A stretch of DNA of 64,000 nt, taken from Campylobacter hyointestinalis subsp. hyointestinalis (lineage in GTDB: Bacteria; Campylobacterota; Campylobacteria; Campylobacterales; Campylobacteraceae). The notes beneath the pieces were generated by a model, which saw only the letters and a list, made by a program, of their open reading frames with translations, searched no databases and was not told the DNA's origin. Below are positions 8,074 to 16,494 of this stretch, one piece after another. The stretch is taken from the NCBI RefSeq assembly GCF_013372145.1, contig NZ_CP053827.1, positions 682,001 to 746,000 of the forward strand, in the 5' to 3' direction. Each line of letters begins with the position of its first letter. Within the stretch, counting starts at the first letter, position 1. Both the position numbers and the translations under genes were made by a program.

Positions 8074-8778
8074 ATGAAAACAAAATATATTTTTATTTCA
8101 ATTTTGTCTGTGTTTGCAGGTTGTGCTACGGGAACCGATCCGAAGATATCTATGCAACCTCCTGTTTATGTCGAAGAGCTACCATCAAGGGAGAACGGAC
8201 TTGGGCAAAGTAATCCAGGAAGTCTGTTTGGTAGAGGGGATAATCCGTTATTTTCAGATAGAAAAGCTATGAATGTCAATGATATAGTAACTATAGTCAT
8301 AGAAGAAACTACAAGCCAAACATCAAAGGCAAATAAAGCTACTGAAAAAGATAGTACTATATCTTTAAACGGCGGAGCATTTACTACGCCAGAGGGCTCA
8401 CCGCTTAGCGGACCTTTAAGAGACGTAAATAAAATAGCCGGTATAGGATTTAGCGGTGGCAGCTCAAATAAATACAGTGGAAGCGGTAGTAATAGCAGAA
8501 ATGAAGCATTTAATACGACTATTTCAGCTAGGATCATAAAAGTTTTAAATAACGGAAATTATTTTATAGAAGGTAGTAAAGAACTTCTTGTAAATAATGA
8601 AAAACAGATCATACAAATAAGTGGAGTTATAAGACCTTATGATATCAGCCAAAAAAATGAGATAGAGTCAAAATACATAGCTGATGCTAAAATTCTCTAT
8701 AAAACAGAGGGTGAGATACAACGAGCTACAAAAAAACCGTGGGGAACAAGTCTTTTGGAAGCTATCTGGCCTTTTTGA
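8074..8778 (+). CDS. flgH: Flagellar L-ring protein precursor FlgH
   Basis: FlgH forms the outer-membrane L ring through which the flagellar rod passes. The 234-residue precursor has a lipoprotein signal peptide with lipobox FAGC (Cys near residue 17), then the family hallmarks SLFGRGDNPLFSDRKAMNVND, DIVTIVIEETTSQTS, and NNGNYFIEGSKELLVNNEKQ with SGVIRPYDI and ending GTSLLEAIWPF. It stands alone behind a sigma-54 promoter, typical of scattered Campylobacter flagellar genes. Confidence 0.96.
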   Translation: MKTKYIFISILSVFAGCATGTDPKISMQPPVYVEELPSRENGLGQSNPGSLFGRGDNPLFSDRKAMNVNDIVTIVIEETTSQTSKANKATEKDSTISLNGGAFTTPEGSPLSGPLRDVNKIAGIGFSGGSSNKYSGSGSNSRNEAFNTTISARIIKVLNNGNYFIEGSKELLVNNEKQIIQISGVIRPYDISQKNEIESKYIADAKILYKTEGEIQRATKKPWGTSLLEAIWPF

Positions 8779-8804
8779 TTTCTTGTATATGACCTAATTT
8801 ATTT

Positions 8805-8833
8805 AGTAAATGTGTAAAAAACACACATTTACT
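8805..8833. terminator. Hairpin between flgH and ilvB
   Basis: AGTAAATGTGT 8805–8815 pairs perfectly with ACACATTTACT 8823–8833 (11 bp, 7-base loop). It lies about 27 bp after the flgH stop. Terminator function is likely, but there is no clean U-run. An attenuator role for ilvB, about 100 bp on, cannot be excluded, though I see no leader peptide rich in branched-chain codons. Confidence 0.5.
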
Positions 8834-8930
8834 ACTATAAATTTAGTGCTTTATCTTATATTTTTATACTCTTTTAATTTTACTTAACTAAACTAACGTT
8901 ATAATTTTAGCATTTTTATACAAAGGTGGA

Positions 8931-10610
8931 ATGATGAAAAAATTAAATGGTTCACAGATGATCAGTGAAGCATTAAAGCACGAAGGAGTTAGCGTTGTTT
9001 TTGGCTATCCCGGGGGAGCGGCTTTAAATATATATGATGAGACTTATAAGCAAAATTATTTTACTCATATACTTACTCGTCACGAACAAGCAGCAGTTCA
9101 TGCAGCTGATGGATATGCTAGAGTTACAGGAAAAGTAGGTGTTGCTTTTGTTACAAGTGGTCCTGGTTTTACAAATGCTGTTACAGGGCTTGCTACTGCT
9201 TATGCTGATTCGATTCCACTGGTGCTCATAAGCGGTCAAGTCGCATTGCCGCTCATAGGTACAGACGCCTTTCAAGAGATAGATGCAGTGGGCATTTCAC
9301 GTCCTTGTGTAAAACATAATTTTTTAGTTAAGACAGTAGATGAGCTTCCGCTTGTGCTAAAACAAGCTTTTTATATAGCAAGGTCTGGTAGACCAGGACC
9401 TGTGCATGTAGATATACCAAAAGACGTTACTGCTGCAATAGGCGAGTTTAAATACCCTGATGAGATAAAGATGCAAACGTATAAACCAAATACCAAAGGT
9501 CATCCAAATCAGATCAAAAAAGCCTGTGACGCCATAGCAAAATCAAAAAAACCTATAGCATATATAGGCGGTGGAGCTATAAGTAGCAATTCAAGTGATG
9601 AGATAAGAAAATTTCTATCAAAAACAAAGATACCAGCAGTAGAGACGCTTATGGCTCTTGGAGTTTTAAGAAGCGATGATGAACTAAATTTAGGTATGGT
9701 AGGAATGCACGGAAGTTACGCTGCAAATATGGCTCTTAGCGAAGCTGATCTTATCATCTGTTTGGGCGCAAGATTTGATGATAGGGTAACTGGCAAGCTT
9801 AGTGAATTTGGCAAAAACGCTAAAGTCATACACGTAGATATAGATCCAAGTAGTATCGGTAAGATAGTAAATGCTGAGTTTCCTATAGTCGGAGATCTAA
9901 AAAACGTTATGATAGAACTAAATAGCAAAATAGATCTAGATCCTGCGAATTTCGCTTCGTGGAGAGATCAGATAAAAATCTACGAAAATCTTCATCCGCT
10001 TGGTTTTAAAGATAGTGATGAGGTACTAAAACCGCAGTGGGTAATACAAAATATAGCTAGTATAGTAGGGGATGATGCTATCATAGCAACAGACGTCGGG
10101 CAGCACCAAATGTGGGTTGCGCAGTTTTATCCGTTTAATCATCCAAGGCAGCTTCTTACAAGCGGTGGATTAGGCACTATGGGCTTTGGTCTACCTTCTG
10201 CTATGGGCGCTGCGTTTGGAAGTGATAAGCCAGTCATCGCAGTAAGCGGGGACGGTGGATTTCTTATGAATGTTCAAGAGCTTATGACTTTGAGCGCTAA
10301 TAAAAAAAGAGTTATAAATATAGTTTTAAATAACAACTTTTTGGGAATGGTTCGTCAGTGGCAAACATTTTTTTACGGTGGACGTTACTCAAATACGGAT
10401 CTTGAGTTGCAGCCTGATTTTGTAAAAGTCTGCGAAGGCTTTGGCGGGATAGGATTTAGCGTAGAAACAAAAGACGAATTTAAAAAAGCCTTGCAAACAG
10501 CTTTAAAAAGCGATACTGTTAGCGTTATAGAAGTAAAGATAGATAGATTTGAAAACGTTTTACCGATGGTTCCAGCAGGCGCTGCGATCTATAATATGAT
10601 TTTGGAGTAA
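8931..10610 (+). CDS. ilvB: Acetolactate synthase large subunit
   Basis: The catalytic subunit condenses pyruvate to acetolactate (or with 2-ketobutyrate to acetohydroxybutyrate), the first common step of valine, leucine and isoleucine synthesis. The 559-residue protein has the three-domain ThDP fold: FGYPGGAALNIYD, the ThDP-activating Glu in HEQAAVHAADGYAR, FAD-domain residues in the middle, and the ThDP–Mg motif GDGGFLMNVQEL…NNNFLGMVRQWQ. AAGGTGGA is directly before ATG 8931; a second ATG at 8934 is better spaced and equally possible. ilvH follows 3 bp downstream. Confidence 0.96.
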   Translation: MMKKLNGSQMISEALKHEGVSVVFGYPGGAALNIYDETYKQNYFTHILTRHEQAAVHAADGYARVTGKVGVAFVTSGPGFTNAVTGLATAYADSIPLVLISGQVALPLIGTDAFQEIDAVGISRPCVKHNFLVKTVDELPLVLKQAFYIARSGRPGPVHVDIPKDVTAAIGEFKYPDEIKMQTYKPNTKGHPNQIKKACDAIAKSKKPIAYIGGGAISSNSSDEIRKFLSKTKIPAVETLMALGVLRSDDELNLGMVGMHGSYAANMALSEADLIICLGARFDDRVTGKLSEFGKNAKVIHVDIDPSSIGKIVNAEFPIVGDLKNVMIELNSKIDLDPANFASWRDQIKIYENLHPLGFKDSDEVLKPQWVIQNIASIVGDDAIIATDVGQHQMWVAQFYPFNHPRQLLTSGGLGTMGFGLPSAMGAAFGSDKPVIAVSGDGGFLMNVQELMTLSANKKRVINIVLNNNFLGMVRQWQTFFYGGRYSNTDLELQPDFVKVCEGFGGIGFSVETKDEFKKALQTALKSDTVSVIEVKIDRFENVLPMVPAGAAIYNMILE

Positions 10611-10613
10611 GAG

Positions 10614-11075
10614 ATGAGAAGAGTTATATCAGCTATAGTTTTAAATGAACACGGTGTTTTGAGCCGTATCGTCGGGCTATTTTCAGGGCGTGGATACAAC
10701 ATCGACTCGCTTACGGTTGCTCCTATCCCAGAAAGTGAGTTTTCAAGAGTAAATATCGTAACTAGCGGTGATGAGAGGGTTTTTGAACAGATAGTTAAAC
10801 AGCTTCATAAACTCATACCTACATATAAAGTCATAGATAGTGGTGAGTTTATCGAAAAAGAGATGGTTTTGGTAAAAATTTCATTGTCTGAGGACTTTAG
10901 CGGACTTGACGCGATACTAAAATCATACAACGGAAGCGTTGCAAATGCAAATGAAAACTACATCATAGTTATGGCGTGTGATAATGCTAGCAGGATAGAC
11001 TGCTTTATAAAAGTTATGAAAAAATATAATCCAGTTCAGATAGTAAGAAGTGGATCTGTGATGATGGAAATTTGA
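10614..11075 (+). CDS. ilvH: Acetolactate synthase small (regulatory) subunit
   Basis: The 153-residue subunit has an N-terminal ACT domain (RRVISAIVLNEHGVLSRIVG, FSGRGYNIDSLTVAPI) that binds valine for feedback inhibition, and the usual C-terminal ALS_ss_C domain (KEMVLVKISL … IVRSGSVMMEI). Normal length for the family is about 155–165. It follows ilvB by 3 bp and shares a TGATG stop/start with lpxD, so the three are likely cotranscribed. Confidence 0.95.
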   Translation: MRRVISAIVLNEHGVLSRIVGLFSGRGYNIDSLTVAPIPESEFSRVNIVTSGDERVFEQIVKQLHKLIPTYKVIDSGEFIEKEMVLVKISLSEDFSGLDAILKSYNGSVANANENYIIVMACDNASRIDCFIKVMKKYNPVQIVRSGSVMMEI

Positions 11076-12034
11076 TGAAATTAAGTGAAATTTATAAATT
11101 TTTGTGCTTGGAATTTAGTGGAGCTGATATTGAAATTTTGGCTTTAAATTCGCTTGGACGTGCAAATGAAAATGAGCTTAGCTACTGTGATAGTCCAAAA
11201 AACGCTAAATTTATAGAAGAGAGTAGAGCTGGAGCTATTTTAGTGACCAAAGATCTGGCAAATTTAGTTAAAAGTAGAGCCGTAATAGTAGAAAATCCTC
11301 ATCTTGCTTTTGCTTTGCTATCAAAGCCGTTTTCTAAACCGCTTTTTTATCCAAAAGTAGAGTCTACCATAGATAGCACTGCAAAGATAATGCCAAATGT
11401 CTATATAGGAAGCAATGCTAAGATAGGTAAAAATGCGGTAGTTATGGCTGGAGCATATATAGGCGATAATGTCACGATAGGAGATGAGAGCATAATCCAT
11501 CCAAACGTAGTCATCTATAATAACTCAAAAGTTGGCAGTCGTTGTCATCTAAATGCGAATTGTGTTATAGGGAGTGATGGTTTTGGCTTTGCGCACACAA
11601 AGCTTGGAGAGCATATCAAAATATACCATAACGGTTGGGTAGAGATAGAAGATGACGTAGAGATCGGAGCTTGCACAACTATAGATCGTGGAGTTTTTGA
11701 ACCAACTATCGTAAAACGCTACTCAAAAATAGATAATCTAGTTCAAATAGGTCATAATTGTGAGCTTGGATTTGGTTGTATCATAGTTTCTCAAGTAGGT
11801 CTTGCAGGAAGTAGCAAACTAGGTCGCAATGTAGTCATGGGCGGACAAAGTGCGACTGCTGGGCATCTTAGTATAGGCGACTTTGCACAAGTCGCAGGTC
11901 GCGCAGGAGTGACGAAAGACTTACTTGGTGGCGAACAATACGCTGGATATCCAGTAATGCGGCTTAAAGAGTGGTTTAAAGTACAAGCTAAGATATTAAA
12001 AGAATTTGGGATAAAAAGAAAATTTTCGCAATAG
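11075..12034 (+). CDS. lpxD: UDP-3-O-acylglucosamine N-acyltransferase
   Basis: LpxD transfers the second acyl chain in lipid A synthesis in the cytoplasm. The 319-residue protein has an N-terminal uridine-binding domain (about 1–95) and a left-handed beta-helix of hexapeptide repeats (IGSNAKIGKNAVVMAGAYIG and many more). The catalytic His is expected in QIGHNCELG, followed by the family GGQSATAGHLSIGD and AGRAGVTKDL. The ATG at 11075 overlaps the ilvH stop by one base; a TTG three bases earlier is less likely. Confidence 0.95.
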   Translation: MKLSEIYKFLCLEFSGADIEILALNSLGRANENELSYCDSPKNAKFIEESRAGAILVTKDLANLVKSRAVIVENPHLAFALLSKPFSKPLFYPKVESTIDSTAKIMPNVYIGSNAKIGKNAVVMAGAYIGDNVTIGDESIIHPNVVIYNNSKVGSRCHLNANCVIGSDGFGFAHTKLGEHIKIYHNGWVEIEDDVEIGACTTIDRGVFEPTIVKRYSKIDNLVQIGHNCELGFGCIIVSQVGLAGSSKLGRNVVMGGQSATAGHLSIGDFAQVAGRAGVTKDLLGGEQYAGYPVMRLKEWFKVQAKILKEFGIKRKFSQ

Positions 12035-12154
12035 ACTTTTTATCTTGTAGATGAAAAGTCGGCTAAAATTTGGAATAGCAAACAAATTTAACGCAATAGA
12101 AAACTCGTATGAGTTTTCGGCGAAAATTTGAAAATATGACCCATATATCAAAGG

Positions 12155-12180
12155 TAAAATAGCCTCAAATGGCTATTTTA
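12155..12180. terminator. Bidirectional terminator hairpin between lpxD and dedA
   Basis: TAAAATAGCC 12155–12164 pairs perfectly with GGCTATTTTA 12171–12180 (10 bp, 6-base loop). It lies between convergent genes and has A/T-rich arms on both sides, as expected for a shared terminator. A weaker 7-bp hairpin (GACTTTT/AAAAGTC) lies just after the lpxD stop. Confidence 0.7.
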
Positions 12181-12224
12181 CGGTGAAAATTTTGAAGCAT
12201 TTGTTTTTTATATTAAGAAAAAAA

Positions 12225-12824
12225 TTATTTTTCCTTTTTTTTGATATAAAGATAGACTGCTGTTATAAAAAATACTACAAATATCAGAGCTATGGTTATG
12301 ATATGCAGATACTCTTTTATAAGCTCTTCTTGATCTCCAAGTATATATCCGATAGCCATAAGTATAGCAACCCAAATTCCAGCTCCTAGAGTCGTAAGCA
12401 GTGAAAATCTAAATATATTCATTTTAGCAAGTCCAGCAGGTAGGCTGATGTACTGACGAATTCCAGGAAGTAAGCGGCAATTAAAAGTCGATATCTCGCC
12501 GTATTTTTCAAAAAATGTTTCAAATTTTCTCATTTTTTCTTCAGTTATGCCGACAAATTTACCGTATTTTTCTATAAAAGGACGTCCAAAAAAGTAACAT
12601 AGATAATAATTAAACAGTGCTCCAAAAAGGCTTCCCGAAGCTCCTGATAAAAATGCTAAAAACATATTCATATCGCCTTTAAAAACTAGATAACCAGCTG
12701 GTATCATCACTACTTCACTAGGAAATGGAAAAAAACTACTCTCAAGCGCCATAAGTAAAAATATACCTATATATCCCCAGTCCGCGACTAGATCGACTAA
12801 AAAATTTATAATACTTTCCAGCAT
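12225..12824 (-). CDS. DedA-family membrane protein
   Basis: A 199-residue inner-membrane protein with the VTT/SNARE-assoc domain. It shows the conserved acidic re-entrant loop ALESSFFPFPSEVVMIPAG (residues about 26–44), then GASGSLFGALFNYYLCYFFGRPFIEKYGK, the FNCRLLPGIRQYISLPAGLAKM segment with conserved Arg and Pro, and two C-terminal hydrophobic helices. DedA proteins support membrane homeostasis and include undecaprenyl-phosphate or phospholipid transporters. The exact substrate here is unknown. AAAGGAT precedes the ATG. Confidence 0.9.
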   Translation of the reverse strand: MLESIINFLVDLVADWGYIGIFLLMALESSFFPFPSEVVMIPAGYLVFKGDMNMFLAFLSGASGSLFGALFNYYLCYFFGRPFIEKYGKFVGITEEKMRKFETFFEKYGEISTFNCRLLPGIRQYISLPAGLAKMNIFRFSLLTTLGAGIWVAILMAIGYILGDQEELIKEYLHIITIALIFVVFFITAVYLYIKKKEK

Positions 12825-12899
12825 AAATTTATCCTTTTAAAAAGGGTGTATTTTACCCATATTTTTTAAATTTGGATTGAAATTCGTATTGTTTTTATA

Positions 12900-12905
12900 T
12901 ATAAT
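12900..12905 (+). promoter_or_regulatory. −10 element giving a leaderless nadC transcript
   Basis: TATAAT at 12900–12905 follows a T-run (typical Campylobacter sigma-70 context) and places the transcript start at about 12912, the A of the nadC ATG. There is no Shine–Dalgarno sequence before that ATG, which agrees with a leaderless mRNA. Confidence 0.55.
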
Positions 12906-12911
12906 AATACT

Positions 12912-13742
12912 ATGAATGAAAATATAAATGAACTTATAAGATTGGCTCTTAAAGAAGATCTAAACGATCAAGGCGACATTACAAGTCTGGCGATTTTTGG
13001 CTCGCAAGAGGATGAATTTATCCTTATTAGCAAAGATAATGGTGTGCTTTGTGGTATGGATATCTTTACAAAAGTTTTTAAATTTATAGATAGCAAAATC
13101 AAAGTAGAAACATACTTTTATGATGGAGATGATATAGCTTATGGTAACGCTATAGCTAAAATATCTGGGAGGGTTACTAGCATTTTACAAGCTGAAAGAA
13201 TAGCTATAAATTTCATAAGTTATCTCTGCGCTATAGCGACAAAAACTTCGCTTTTCGTAAAAGAGGCTAATGGCGCAGTAAAGATATTAGATACTAGAAA
13301 AACACTACCTGGATATAGAATGTTAGCAAAATACGCCGTAAAATGCGGTGGCGGTGAAAATCATCGGATAGGGCTTTTTGATATGGTTTTGATAAAAGAC
13401 AACCATATAGACGCTGCAGGCGGCATTACAAACGCAGTTACTAAAGTAAGACAAAAATACGGAAATAAATTTAAAATAGAAGTAGAAACTAGAAATTTAG
13501 ATGAAGTAAGAGAGGCTTTGAGCTTGGATATCGACATTATTATGTTAGATAATATGAGCTTGGATATGATGAGCGAAGCAGTCAAGATAATATCTAAAAA
13601 AGTTTTTGTAGAGGCATCTGGAAATATGAGCTTCCAAAGGATAAAAGAGGTTGCAAACTGCGGTATAGATGCTATCTCTTTTGGCGAGCTGACTCACTGT
13701 GTGAAAGCTTTTGATTTTTCTTTGAAAAAGGAGTTTATATGA
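12912..13742 (+). CDS. nadC: Nicotinate-nucleotide pyrophosphorylase (carboxylating)
   Basis: NadC converts quinolinate and PRPP to nicotinate mononucleotide with release of CO2, in de novo NAD synthesis. The 276-residue protein has the usual N-terminal sandwich domain and C-terminal TIM barrel with family motifs LNFISYLCAIAT (degenerate), ILDTRKTLPGYRMLAKYAVKCGG, HRIGLFDMVLIKDNHI, IEVETRNLDE and IIMLDNM, ending VEASGNM and DAISFGELTH. It overlaps nadA by ATGA. There is no ribosome-binding site at its start. Confidence 0.95.
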   Translation: MNENINELIRLALKEDLNDQGDITSLAIFGSQEDEFILISKDNGVLCGMDIFTKVFKFIDSKIKVETYFYDGDDIAYGNAIAKISGRVTSILQAERIAINFISYLCAIATKTSLFVKEANGAVKILDTRKTLPGYRMLAKYAVKCGGGENHRIGLFDMVLIKDNHIDAAGGITNAVTKVRQKYGNKFKIEVETRNLDEVREALSLDIDIIMLDNMSLDMMSEAVKIISKKVFVEASGNMSFQRIKEVANCGIDAISFGELTHCVKAFDFSLKKEFI

Positions 13743-14785
13743 ATTTAGACGAAAAAATAGAAAATATATTATCTAAATATGGTGATAAAATAATAATAGC
13801 GGCCCATCACTACCAAAAAGATGAGATAGTAAAATATGCGAATTTAGTTGGGGATTCGTATAAATTAGCCGTGGAGTGTTCAAAAGGCGACGCCGAGTTC
13901 ATCGTGCTTTGCGGAGTGTATTTTATGGCTCAAAGTGCGGCTTTACTAGCTAAAAATACTCAAAAAGTACTCATACCAGAAACTAGCGCCGGCTGTCCTA
14001 TGGCCGATATGATAAGCGGCGATAAAGCAGAAGCTATCATCACTAAGATAAATAAAATGAGCGGTAAAAATGTAGCTCCTATAGTTTATATGAACTCACT
14101 CATAGACTCAAAAGCAGTTTGCGGTAAATTTGATGGTTCAGTTTGTACTAGCTCAAATGCTAAAAAAATTATATCATACTTCTTAGATCAAGGTCGTCCG
14201 GTATTTTTCTATCCTGATCTGCATCTAGCTTGCAACTGTGCAAACAAGCTGGGTATAGCACGTGAGCAAATGGCGGTTTTTTCTAGAGATATGAGCTTGA
14301 GGCTAAACTGCGATATAAAAGACGTAAAAATGTTTTTGTATGATGGATACTGTCACGCTCACCAGAGATTTAAAGTAGAACACATAGATGACATCAAGGC
14401 TAAATTTAATGATATAAATATCATAGTCCATCCAGAATGCAAAGAAGACGTCGTGGCAAAATCGAACTTTGTAGGTTCTACGGATTTCATCTATAAAACG
14501 GTTTCAAATGCAAAACCAGGCTCAAAATGGGCGATAGGTACTGAGCTAAATTTCGTAAATAGACTAGCCTTGCAAAATCCAGATAAATTTATAATCCCGC
14601 TTGCCAAATCACCTTGTTTTAATATGGAAAAGATCACGCTTCAAAGCCTAGCAAATACACTTATGAATATACAAAATCATATAGAAAATGGTGAGGCGCT
14701 AAACAACTTACTAAAAAGCGATGAATCACTAAGATCGGACGCGGAAAAAACATTGAGACAAATGATAAAGATAAATGAGTCGTAA
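13739..14785 (+). CDS. nadA: Quinolinate synthase
   Basis: NadA condenses iminoaspartate with dihydroxyacetone phosphate to quinolinate, the substrate of NadC encoded just upstream. The 348-residue protein has three repeats of the NadA fold and the cysteines expected to bind the [4Fe-4S] cluster: LCGVYFMAQSA, DLHLACNCANKLG and SPCFNMEKITL. Also seen are AAHHYQKDEI at the N-terminus, GCPMADM and VHPECKEDV. AAAAAGGAG precedes the ATG, which overlaps the nadC stop by 4 bp. nadB is not in the window. Confidence 0.95.
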   Translation: MNLDEKIENILSKYGDKIIIAAHHYQKDEIVKYANLVGDSYKLAVECSKGDAEFIVLCGVYFMAQSAALLAKNTQKVLIPETSAGCPMADMISGDKAEAIITKINKMSGKNVAPIVYMNSLIDSKAVCGKFDGSVCTSSNAKKIISYFLDQGRPVFFYPDLHLACNCANKLGIAREQMAVFSRDMSLRLNCDIKDVKMFLYDGYCHAHQRFKVEHIDDIKAKFNDINIIVHPECKEDVVAKSNFVGSTDFIYKTVSNAKPGSKWAIGTELNFVNRLALQNPDKFIIPLAKSPCFNMEKITLQSLANTLMNIQNHIENGEALNNLLKSDESLRSDAEKTLRQMIKINES

Positions 14786-14796
14786 GATCAGGCAAC

Positions 14797-16494
14797 TTAT
14801 GCTTTATGAGTGCTTTTAGGCTCGATCTTTAAAACTTTTATAGTAAAAAGTGCGCCTTCATCGGTGTTTTTAACATTTATGAATCCGTACATGTTTCTTT
14901 CTATAATGTTTTTTGACATATATAGTCCGATCCCAGTTCCTTGGGTTTTATATCTGGTGGTAAAGTATGGCTCAAAAATTTTATCTAATATTTTTTCGGC
15001 TATACCTCCGGCATTATCTGAGATTTTTACTATGGAGTAATTATTGCCTTCTTTGATCTCTATATTTATTCTTGGGAATTTAATTTTTCGTTCTATGATT
15101 ATGTCTTTTGCATTGCTTAAAATATTTAGTATTACTTGAGAGTATTCATTTTTATATCCTAAAATATTTGTATCTTTTATCGTGTTAAATTTCAAACTTA
15201 TTTCATGATATCTTAGAGAAGATTCTATGATTTTTGCTGCTTCTTTGCATGCGTTTTGAACAGAAAATATCTCTTTTTCGCCTCTTGGTTTAAAGAAATT
15301 TTGAAAATCAGTTATCGTTTGAGACATATAAGCAGTAAGTTTATTAGCTTCTTTGATTTTTTCATTTAGGTATTTTTTATCAAATTTGTTAAAATCATAA
15401 GTAACTTTCATATTCATATGAATAGCAGAAATTTCCGCTAACGGTTGTCTCCACTGATGAGCGATATTTCCTATCATTTCACCCATTGCTGCTAATTTGC
15501 TTTGTTGTACTAAAAGTTGTTCTTGTGCTAAACGTTGTTTTATCTCTTTATTGATACGTTTTTCTAGGTTATCGATCATATCATTTATCATATTTTTTAG
15601 TTCGTTTAGTGATTTATCGTTTGTGTTTTCATACAATCTAGTTCCTAAATTTCCACTTTTTAGATTTTCTAATATTTTTGTTGCATTTTTTATTAAGGCT
15701 TCATTTTGTTCAATATTATTGCTGATATATAGGATATTTTTGTTTATTATCGTTGCCATTTGTTTAAATTCGTCGTTGCATGATAACTCTATTTTATTTA
15801 CTTGAGTTTTTTTATCATTTAAATATTTAAAAAAATCGTTCAATCCATTTTGTACCAAAGATATTGAGCTTATGATATTATTTGAAATAAGCCAGTTTAT
15901 AAAAACAGAAAAGATAAGAATGAGCATTATGCTGATAATTATCTCAAATTTGATTTCTTTTGTTTTTGTAACTGCGTCGTTATATGCGATAGTTGAGTTG
16001 TTTAATGATTTTCTTTGTAAATTTAAGAGCCTATCCATAAGTATATCAAACTGTTTTTTTGCTACGGTAGTGATGTTGATATATGCACCTTCTTCAAACT
16101 CGTCATCTAAATATTCTTTAGTCTGATAAAAGAGATTTTTGTAATTATTCCAAATTTCGTAAATTTCGTAGTTATATCGTTTGACGTCGTTAAAATTTGC
16201 ATTTAAGTGTTTGATGATCTCGTCTATTTCTAGCTGTATATTTTTTCTTATATCTTGGTTTGGCGCCATTACTAAAGAATGACTTAATTGTCTTAGATTG
16301 TAAAGTGGAGTTATGATGTTGTTTTGAAGAGATAAAACAGCTTGTGATTTGCTATGTACATCTCTTAGTATGATTTGATTGTCTTTGCTTATATATATTG
16401 TTTTATAGCCTAAAATACTTATTGAAATAAGTAAGATAAAAAACAATATGCCAAGTTTAGTTTTTATGCTTATATTTTTTATAAATTTAATCAT
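14797..16494 (-). CDS. Sensor histidine kinase of the tor-like island
   Basis: A 565-residue membrane kinase. TM1 is at about 14–34, a roughly 150-residue periplasmic helical region at 35–183, TM2 at about 184–204 and a HAMP-like segment with coiled coil at 205–330. The phosphoacceptor block is MIGNIAHQWRQPL with His346, followed by an HATPase domain showing ILNILSNAKDII, ISDNAGGI, PYFTTR and GTGIGLYMSKNI. It is an orthodox kinase with no receiver or Hpt domains, unlike E. coli TorS. Its ATG overlaps the solute-binding protein gene by 8 bp, and the response regulator is just beyond. I infer that it senses the periplasmic protein, directly or loaded with ligand, and controls the reductase genes. 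Confidence 0.88.
   Translation of the reverse strand: MIKFIKNISIKTKLGILFFILLISISILGYKTIYISKDNQIILRDVHSKSQAVLSLQNNIITPLYNLRQLSHSLVMAPNQDIRKNIQLEIDEIIKHLNANFNDVKRYNYEIYEIWNNYKNLFYQTKEYLDDEFEEGAYINITTVAKKQFDILMDRLLNLQRKSLNNSTIAYNDAVTKTKEIKFEIIISIMLILIFSVFINWLISNNIISSISLVQNGLNDFFKYLNDKKTQVNKIELSCNDEFKQMATIINKNILYISNNIEQNEALIKNATKILENLKSGNLGTRLYENTNDKSLNELKNMINDMIDNLEKRINKEIKQRLAQEQLLVQQSKLAAMGEMIGNIAHQWRQPLAEISAIHMNMKVTYDFNKFDKKYLNEKIKEANKLTAYMSQTITDFQNFFKPRGEKEIFSVQNACKEAAKIIESSLRYHEISLKFNTIKDTNILGYKNEYSQVILNILSNAKDIIIERKIKFPRINIEIKEGNNYSIVKISDNAGGIAEKILDKIFEPYFTTRYKTQGTGIGLYMSKNIIERNMYGFINVKNTDEGALFTIKVLKIEPKSTHKA

Noticed and set aside
8779-8930. Branched-chain amino-acid attenuator before ilvB
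   Set aside because: A hairpin exists, but no leader peptide with Leu/Val/Ile codon runs and no competing structure was found.
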